DNA of 64,000 bases from Rosa chinensis. Lineage: Eukaryota > Streptophyta > Magnoliopsida > Rosales > Rosaceae. Below, piece after piece: positions 58,013 to 64,000 of this stretch. A program made the translations under genes and the position numbers. A model generated the notes under the pieces. That model was not told the DNA's origin, searched no databases, and saw nothing but the letters and a program-made list of their open reading frames with translations. Location: contig NC_037094.1 in the NCBI RefSeq assembly GCF_002994745.2, forward strand, positions 63,520,639 to 63,584,638. Reading direction: 5' to 3'. How positions within the stretch are numbered: position 1 is the stretch's first letter; every line of letters begins with the position of its first letter.

Positions 58013-58715
58013 GATAGAATTACTCATTCATATATATCATCACATAATCTATTTCATGCACAAAGATTTGGAAGATTTTATTGTTTAACCAAAGTTATTA
58101 ATTATAATTATCAGATATTTACTATATGTCATTTCGCACACAACTGCACTAGTGGTGCAAACCACTTCAGCAGCAGTGCTTTTAGTGGATTCTGGATTGA
58201 AAGAAACAAAAGGAAATGATATAATTTCAGCTTTACAAAAGTCGGGTCTCTACTCGTTCGGGTTTGAGTAATGGACAGATACTAATGTAACGCAAAGCCA
58301 AACCCAAATACACAATTTACCTTCGCTAGTTGGATACCTAGTCCAATACCCACGCAAGAGTCTCGTATAGCTCACAAGCCCAATTACACAAAACCTCAAT
58401 CAATAAACGCGGTCCGATTTACCCTCGTTAGTTGGGTACCTAGTCCAATACCCACACAAGAGTCTCATATAGGCCACAAGCCCAATTACACAAAACCTCA
58501 ATCTCTAAACGTGGTCGTTTACAGTTTCCTGAGAATAATAGGTGTGTTTCGCGATCAAGTCATTCGTTATAGCAGAAGAAGCCCGAGCAGGAAAGTTATC
58601 CAAGAAATAAAACAAAATTTTGCTTCTTCAAATCTAAGACAAAACTTTACGACCAAAAACGAGGTTCTTTCTCTAATCATTCTCTTTAAACCCAAATTCC
58701 TTACATTATCACTGG
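58013..58715. other. intergenic with a 102-bp tandem duplication
   Basis: Two head-to-tail copies (about 58315-58416 and 58417-58518) share TTAGTTGGGTACCTAGTCCA-like sequence with several substitutions. Nothing coding is recognised. Confidence 0.7.
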
Positions 58716-60024
58716 AATTAATTGGTGCTGGGCAACCGCAACTAGCACGTCTAGCAGCATGTATTGCACTTCGCCTTGTTGTTACCGAAGGCATTGTTGT
58801 TGCTGCTGTCCTGATATTGGGTCAAAGAGTTTGGGACTACTGTTACAGCAGTAAAAAAGAAGTTGTGAACTATGCTACAAAAATATTGATTTTAGTAGCT
58901 ATATCCCACTTTGTTGATGGGCCTCAGTTTGTTCTGTCAGGTTTCTCCATATTTACACATTCTTCTCCATAACCGCATCTAAATGAATTCAGGAAGAAAA
59001 AAAAAAAACAAAAACAGTTTTACAATCATTCCAAAGTCTTCTCATTAAAAAAGAAAAAAAAAGATTTTATAACAGATTCATTGAAATAAGTAGGGCTGGG
59101 ACTTTAGACCCGAAAAACCGAGGAACCGGTCTGAATCGGCCCGTTCGGGTCGGTTTTCTCTCACAATTTAGCCTTTTTTTTTGCGGTTCGGTTCCGTAGA
59201 GTAATAGCCGGTTCGGTTCCGGTTCTCATATTTAATTTCCGTCTATACCCAAACTGAGGTGTTTTTATTATATTATTGTATATGTTTACCTTGTTTGATA
59301 TCAGTAAGTGGGCTCTCTTTTGTTTCTCTGCCGCGCAGGCCTTTCTTCTTTGATTAAAGAATCAAACTGATCCTCCTTTCAAAAAAGAAATATTAAACTT
59401 ATCCTTTCTGTCGGCCTCCACCCACATAACCTGATAACCCCCTCTCTTTTTCTCTTTCTCCCATTTGTCTCTGTCGGCCAGCCACCCACTACATCCATTT
59501 TTCTTCTCTTTCTCTGTTCTTTATTTTTTTTTAATCATTCTCCCCCATCTCTTCCCTCTTATCACCGCAACCATCCTTCTCTCCTTGTTCTTCTCTTCTT
59601 CTTCGCCACAACTATTCTTCTTCTTCTGTCCTCCTCCTTCTTCTTCTCTTCTTCTTCTTCACTTCTTCTTCGTAGCAATTATTCTAGTTTTTCAAATAGA
59701 TTCATATCGAGATTCAAGCATAAATGGAACCGAATAAACTCGAAACCGAACCGATTCTTGTCGGTTCGGGTTTTGCTCGGTTTCAGAGATTAGAAATCAT
59801 CAAACCGACCCGAATTTTGTCCCGCCGGTTCTGTCTCGGTTCTTGCTTTTTTTCCGGCAAACCCGAACAGTCCCAGACCTAGAAATAAGTTGCTTCACAT
59901 TTCAGGTATCATAAGAGGAAGTGGGCAACAGAAGATTGGTGCATATGTTAATCTGGGAGCTTATTATCTTATCGGCATTCCAACTGGAGTATTATGTGCT
60001 TTTAACTTCCACATCGGAAGGAAG
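58716..60024 (+). pseudogene. partial MATE copy (exons 5 and 6 only)
   Basis: Exon 5 sequence from GAGQPQLARLAACIALRLVV to FVLSG (58721-58940) and exon 6 (59906-60024, IIRGSGQQKIGAYVNLGAYY) match the MATE locus at 33069-35837, including the intron between them. This copy keeps the 64 bp missing there (about 58822-58885, GQRVWDYCYSSKKEVVNYAT). Exons 1-4 and the start of exon 5 are absent. Exons 7-8 are not seen beyond the retroelement that begins 16 bp into intron 6. A hAT MITE splits intron 5. It is a DNA-level partial duplicate, not a retrocopy, and cannot encode a transporter. Confidence 0.88.
59091..59881. mobile_element. hAT MITE in the MATE fragment
   Basis: A perfect 8-bp target duplication, GAAATAAG, lies at 59083-59090 and 59882-59889. 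The ends TAGGGCTGGGACT and AGTCCCAGACCTA are inverted. Subterminal fields of GGTTCGG/CCGAACC motifs surround a C/T-rich core (about 59400-59690). The homologous position near 35368-35378 in the other MATE copy lacks it. Confidence 0.94.
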
Positions 60025-60040
60025 GTGACATGATATCTAT

Positions 60041-60880
60041 TGAATATTGGCTTTAATTGAATTGGTGGACAAAAAATTCAATGTGAAGGGCCCATGGTGA
60101 ACATCACGTGGGCAAGAGTCTCTTGGTTAAGTAGGAGATATATGTAAGCCTAGGTTAACTAGGATACATATATATATGTTTGCTACCGCCAACTTAGTTT
60201 GGTGTGAGAGAAAAATAATTAACCTAGAGTAATAGCCTCTTCTTAGTTTTACTAGGGAATTGGTTGTATTGAGGTTTGGGTAGAAAGTTTATTCTCAAAC
60301 TCTAATTGTATTCTCTTCAATTCATTATAGTGGAATTTCTCGTCGGCTCCGAAAGTGGACGTAGCTCAATCACATTGATTGAGTGAACCACTATAAGTTC
60401 TTGTGTTTTGCTTTCTCTTTTGTTGTTTGGTTGCTTATCTAGTTCCATATCAATATTGTGTTTGTTACGCTTCCGCACAACAAACTGGTATCAGAGCCCA
60501 GGTTACACTTGGGAATTGGTGTCTCATATGGTCAAGTTGCAATTTGGAGGAGGTCCCGTTTGGATTGGGATCACAAGATTTGGAATTGGATGCTTGTGGT
60601 CAAGGTGGAGCTATTGGAATTCGGATCATGAGACAATTGAAGATGGCTCGAATCATGCCAAGGTGGAGATTGTTGGAAAAGTGTGGCTTAGATCAGAGCC
60701 CTTTGGAATCCCACATCATAAATGTGAAGAGTCATCCTTGGGTTATAAGGAATGGTACCACACACACTATTGCCAAAGCCTTTTGTATTAAAACCTCATA
60801 CCCGTTCTACATCGGGTGGCTAAAGTGGGGGGAGTATCGGCATTATTGGATCCGTGTGTGTGGGACTCATTTGCTGCATC
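60041..60880 (+). mobile_element. copia LTR and leader, plus orientation
   Basis: An LTR at 60041-60482 (TGAATATTGG...CCGCACAACA) is followed by a canonical initiator-Met PBS, TGGTATCAGAGCCC, at 60486-60499 and about 380 bp of leader. The leader carries decayed open frames but no gag domain I can recognise. It inserts into MATE intron 6. The leader ends in CCGCACAAC at about 60880-60888, where it meets an inverted LTR of the same family. Confidence 0.8.
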
Positions 60881-60891
60881 CGCACAACAAA

Positions 60892-61344
60892 CGTTGTGCG
60901 GAAACCTAACAAACACAATATTGATATGGAACTAGATGAGCAACCAAACAACGAAAAAGAAAGCAAAACACAAGAACGTACACAAGAACTTATAGTGGTT
61001 CACTCAATCAATGTGATTGAGCTACATCCACTTTCGGAGCAGGTGAGAAATTCCACTATAATCAATTGGAGAGAATACAATTAGAGTTTGAGAATAAACT
61101 CTCTACCCAAACCCCAATACAACCAATTCCCTAGTAAAACTGAGAATAGGCTATTACTCTAGGTTAATTATTTCTCTCTCACACCAAACTAAGTTGGCTA
61201 CAGCAAACATATTATATGTATCCTAGTTAACCTAGGCTTACATATATCTCCTAATTAACCAAGTGACTCTTGCCCACGTGATGTTCACCATGGGCCATTC
61301 ACATTGGATTTTTTGTCCACCAATTCAATTGAAGCCAATATTCA
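60892..61344 (-). repeat. 3' LTR of the minus-strand copia element
   Basis: This is a 453-bp LTR, clearly the same family as 60041-60482 but head-to-head with it. The internal terminus has CGTTG where TGTTG is expected. A CACGTG box (61277-61282) is shared in position with the plus-strand LTR. Confidence 0.85.
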
Positions 61345-61432
61345 ATAATCTCCACATTGGCTTTACTTGATGTGAATTCTCCAAAGTAGAACTTCAAAAC
61401 CAATCGCCGCTCTGACATCCCCATAGGGAATT

Positions 61433-64000
61433 TCAAATTCTACAAACACCAATCAAGTTCAAGCAATGCTTGAACTTGATCAATGGAACTGACTTTGTCA
61501 ACATATTAGCAGGATTATCTGCAGTTCCAACTTTGAGGATTTGAACATCACCATCCTCCACCGTCTGACGAATCTTGTGAAATTTGACATTTAAATGTTT
61601 AGTACGAGCATGAGTAACTTGATTCTCTGCTAAATGAATAGCACTTTGACTGTCACAAAAAATATCCACATATTCTTGAATAATTCCCAAGTCCTCAAGC
61701 AAACCACGAAACCAAACTGCTTCTTTTGCACACTCTGTTACTGCCATATATTCAGCTTCTGTAGTCGACAAAGCAATTGTAGATTACAAATTCGACTTTC
61801 AACTCACCTATCCACTAGCAAGAGTAAACACATAAGCTATCGTAGATCGGCACTTATCCAAATCACCTACTAAATCAGAGTCCACATATCCAACAACATA
61901 CTGACTTGTGTTATCCTGCTGAAAAATCAATCCAACATCCACAGTACCAAGAATATACCTTAGAATCCACTTCACTGCTTGACAATGATATTTACCTGGG
62001 TTATGCATATATCTTCTCACCACACTTAAGGCCTGTGAAATATCCGGTCTAGTACACACCATACAATACATCAAGCTACCAACAACACTAACATAAGGAA
62101 CTTTGGCCATAGATTTCATATCATCATCTGTGCTAGGAGACATAATATATTTAAGCTTAAAGTGAGAAGCAAACGGTATACTTACAGGTTTAGATTTATC
62201 ATTCATGCCAAACCGATGTAGTACATACCTTTTTCAAATATTGCTTCTGTGACAAACAAACTTTGCCTCTTGATTTATCTCTTTCAATTTTCATGCCCAA
62301 AATCTTTTTAGCTTCTCCCAACTCCTTCATCTCAAATTCACCACTCAATTGTGATTTCAATTTATTTATCTCCACCTTGCTCTTAGATGCAATTAACATA
62401 TCATCAACATATAAGAGCAAATAAATGAAGGACTCATCCTGTAGCTTGCGAAAATAAACACATGGATCATAAAGACTCCGAGTGTACTTTTGACCAAACA
62501 TAAATTTATCAAACCGCTTGTACCACTGCCTTGGAGATTGTTTCAAACCATACAATAATTTATGCAGTTTGCAGACCCAATTTTCTTTACCAGCAATTTT
62601 AAATCCTTCTGGCCGAGTCATAAATATCTCTTCTTTTAATTCACCATGTAAGAAAGTAGTTTTTACATCAAGCTATGCTAACTCCAGATCAAACTGTGCA
62701 ACCAAGGCCAATAAAATACGAATAGAAGAATGCTTAACAACAGGAGAAAATACCTCATTGTAGTCAATTCCTTTTTTTTGTGTGTAGCCTTTAGCTTCCA
62801 ATGTAGCCGTATACCGTGATCATTCCTTTTTAGCAAACACCCACTTGCAACCAATTGCTCTCTTCCCATGCGGTAACTAAACCAACTCCCATATTTTATT
62901 CTTGTGAAGAGACTTCATCTCCTCACCAAAGCCTTTAGCTTTTTCCCATTCTACACAATCTGCATGTATGACAGCTTCTTCATAAGTAGTAGGAATTTCT
63001 TCTTCAGTAACTGGAAGTGCATAAGTCACAATATCATTAAGGCAAGCTGGCTTTTGAGCATTCCTTTTTCCCTTTGTAGTTGCAATTGTCCATCTTGCTG
63101 TGTAGGCTCTTGGGTTGGAGCCTCTACTTCAATACTCATGTCCTCAATATTTAAATCATCTGAATCAACATCAGGACTCACTGGATCAATTGGAATTTCA
63201 ACAATTTTTTTCTTTAACTCCACCTGCTGCAAACTCTCTACGGTCATTCCCTGCTCTTCAGAATTTTTCTACTTGTTCTGATCAACCATAATAGCCTCAT
63301 CAAAAGTCACATCTCTGCTTACAACAACTTTCTTCACATCTAGACACCAAAGCCTAAATCCCTTAACACCCTCATTAAATCCCAAGAATATAGCTTTCTT
63401 GGCTCTTGGATCACGCTTGCTTTCCCTGACATGAAAATAAGCAGGACAACCAAAAATATGTAAATAATGATAATCAGTAGCATGTTTACCAGACCATACC
63501 TCCATGAGAGTTTTTTCCTCAAGTGCAGCAGTAGGTAACCTGAGATGGCTTGCATACACAACTACCTCAGCCCAAAAATCTTTCCCTAATCCAGCATTAG
63601 ACTACATACACCGAATTTTCTCCAATAAAGTCTGATTCATGCGCTCTGCCACCCCATTTTGTTGTGGTGTCTCTCTAACTGTGAAGCGTCTCACAATGCC
63701 CTCATCTTGACATAATTTCAAGAATGGATCAGATTTGTATTCACCACCATTATCTGACCTAAGCCTCTTAATTTTTCAACCGGTCTGAGTCTCAATCATC
63801 TTCTACCACTTCACAAATATATCTAAGACTTCATCTTTATGCTTCATGGTGTACACCCATACTCTTCTAGAGAAGTCATCAACAAAAGAGACATAATAAT
63901 GCTTACCTCCCAAAGATGCAGTTTTGGTAGGTCACCATACATCAGTGTGAACATAATCTAGAATATCTTTAGTCTGATGAACTGCGGTGCCAAATTTAAC
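61433..64000 (-). pseudogene. copia pol: integrase, RT, RNase H (partial)
   Basis: Minus-strand frames give integrase pieces (RLRSDNGGEYKS near 63750, TPQQNGVAERMN near 63640, FGCPAYFHVRESKRDPRAKK near 63430). A linker follows. RT appears at 62690-62210 (RPEGFKIAGKENWVCKLHKL, LYGLKQSPRQWYKRFDKF, LLLYVDDMLIA). RNase H appears at 62200-61433 (TRPDISQALSVVRRYMHNPG, STTEAEYMAVTECAKEAVWF, CDSQSAIHLAEN, HLNVKFHKIR). The YVDD box is intact. There are several stops (for example near 61800, 62190-62210, 62680, 63270 and 63600), so this copy cannot make a full polyprotein. The reading order shows the element points left. Confidence 0.9.

Larger units (their letters stand above)
60892..64000 (-). mobile_element. 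copia element, minus orientation, cut by window end
   Basis: Its 3' LTR is 60892-61344 (inverted relative to 60041-60482). Next is a polypurine-like tract (read on the minus strand GTGGAGATTAT). Pol follows on the minus strand in the order RNase H, RT, integrase moving right. Gag and the 5' LTR lie beyond the window. Confidence 0.88.

Noticed and set aside
58511..58972. 153-codon frame as an independent gene
   Set aside because: Only the part from about 58716 is MATE exon 5 with some intron. The upstream codons are unrelated intergenic sequence.
59465..59737. 90-codon hydrophobic frame rich in Ser/Phe/Leu
   Set aside because: It is the CT/TTC-rich core of a hAT MITE, and low complexity gives it the look of a membrane protein.
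60403..60909. 168-codon frame after the copia LTR
   Set aside because: It starts inside the LTR and crosses the PBS and leader. No gag domain is visible.

Overview
This is a 64 kb piece of a plant nuclear genome. The evidence is spliced genes with GT-AG introns, plant-only families (ATL RING-H2 ligases, FAS1 arabinogalactan proteins, DTX/MATE transporters, the retroelement 'plant mobile domain') and plant transposon superfamilies. A eudicot is most likely. The general look suggests Rosaceae, but that is a guess and nothing in the window proves it.

The window is gene-poor and dense in nested transposons. Only two loci look like intact genes: an intronless ATL-type RING-H2 E3 ligase (12033-13082, minus) and a four-exon gene for a small, probably plastid-targeted, one-helix protein of unknown function (54332-55832, plus). 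A third, an eight-exon DTX/MATE transporter (33069-35837), has lost 64 bp in exon 5. A second, partial MATE copy (58716-60024) still holds those 64 bp.

Layout. 1-1660: little recognised, possibly an eroded LTR. 1809-6474: decayed Ty1/copia element, probably sitting in an older hairpin MITE. 7319-8068: LINE with an inverted 5' part. 8176-10458: ORF1-only LINE whose tail was hit by a fold-back Mutator-like element (8837-10444) carrying part of a fasciclin-like arabinogalactan gene. 10597-11718: non-autonomous hAT. 12033-13082: ATL gene. 13874-16040: eroded hAT with transposase remains and a nested hAT MITE. 16807-17650 and 18545-29893: LINE debris, the second split by a 10.7 kb Ty3/gypsy element of probable Tat type (19033-29706) with an antisense plant-mobile-domain ORF. 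30311-32204: TIR-like element with a minisatellite. 33-36 kb: MATE pseudogene with an intronic hAT. 37.5-52.6 kb: five DNA elements in a row (PIF-like, MULE, MULE, hAT, CACTA), separated by about 20-120 bp of host DNA, with a further hAT and a LINE nested inside. 54.3-55.8 kb: plastid-protein gene. 56265-57994: second ORF1-only LINE with an 18-bp target duplication. 58.7-60 kb: MATE fragment with another hAT. 60041-64000: head-to-head copia LTRs followed by a minus-strand copia pol that runs off the window.

The main discovery is repeated capture of host gene pieces by DNA transposons: FAS1/FLA (MULE), ribosomal protein eL6 plus a DUF1640/CCDC90-type mitochondrial protein (one hAT), and COG4 (MULE). 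Perfect target-site duplications give exact boundaries for most of these elements. The FAS1 capture is arranged as a hairpin that could feed small-RNA production; that role is inference. The CACTA element carries an unusually large field of CACACGG...CCGTGTG palindromes.
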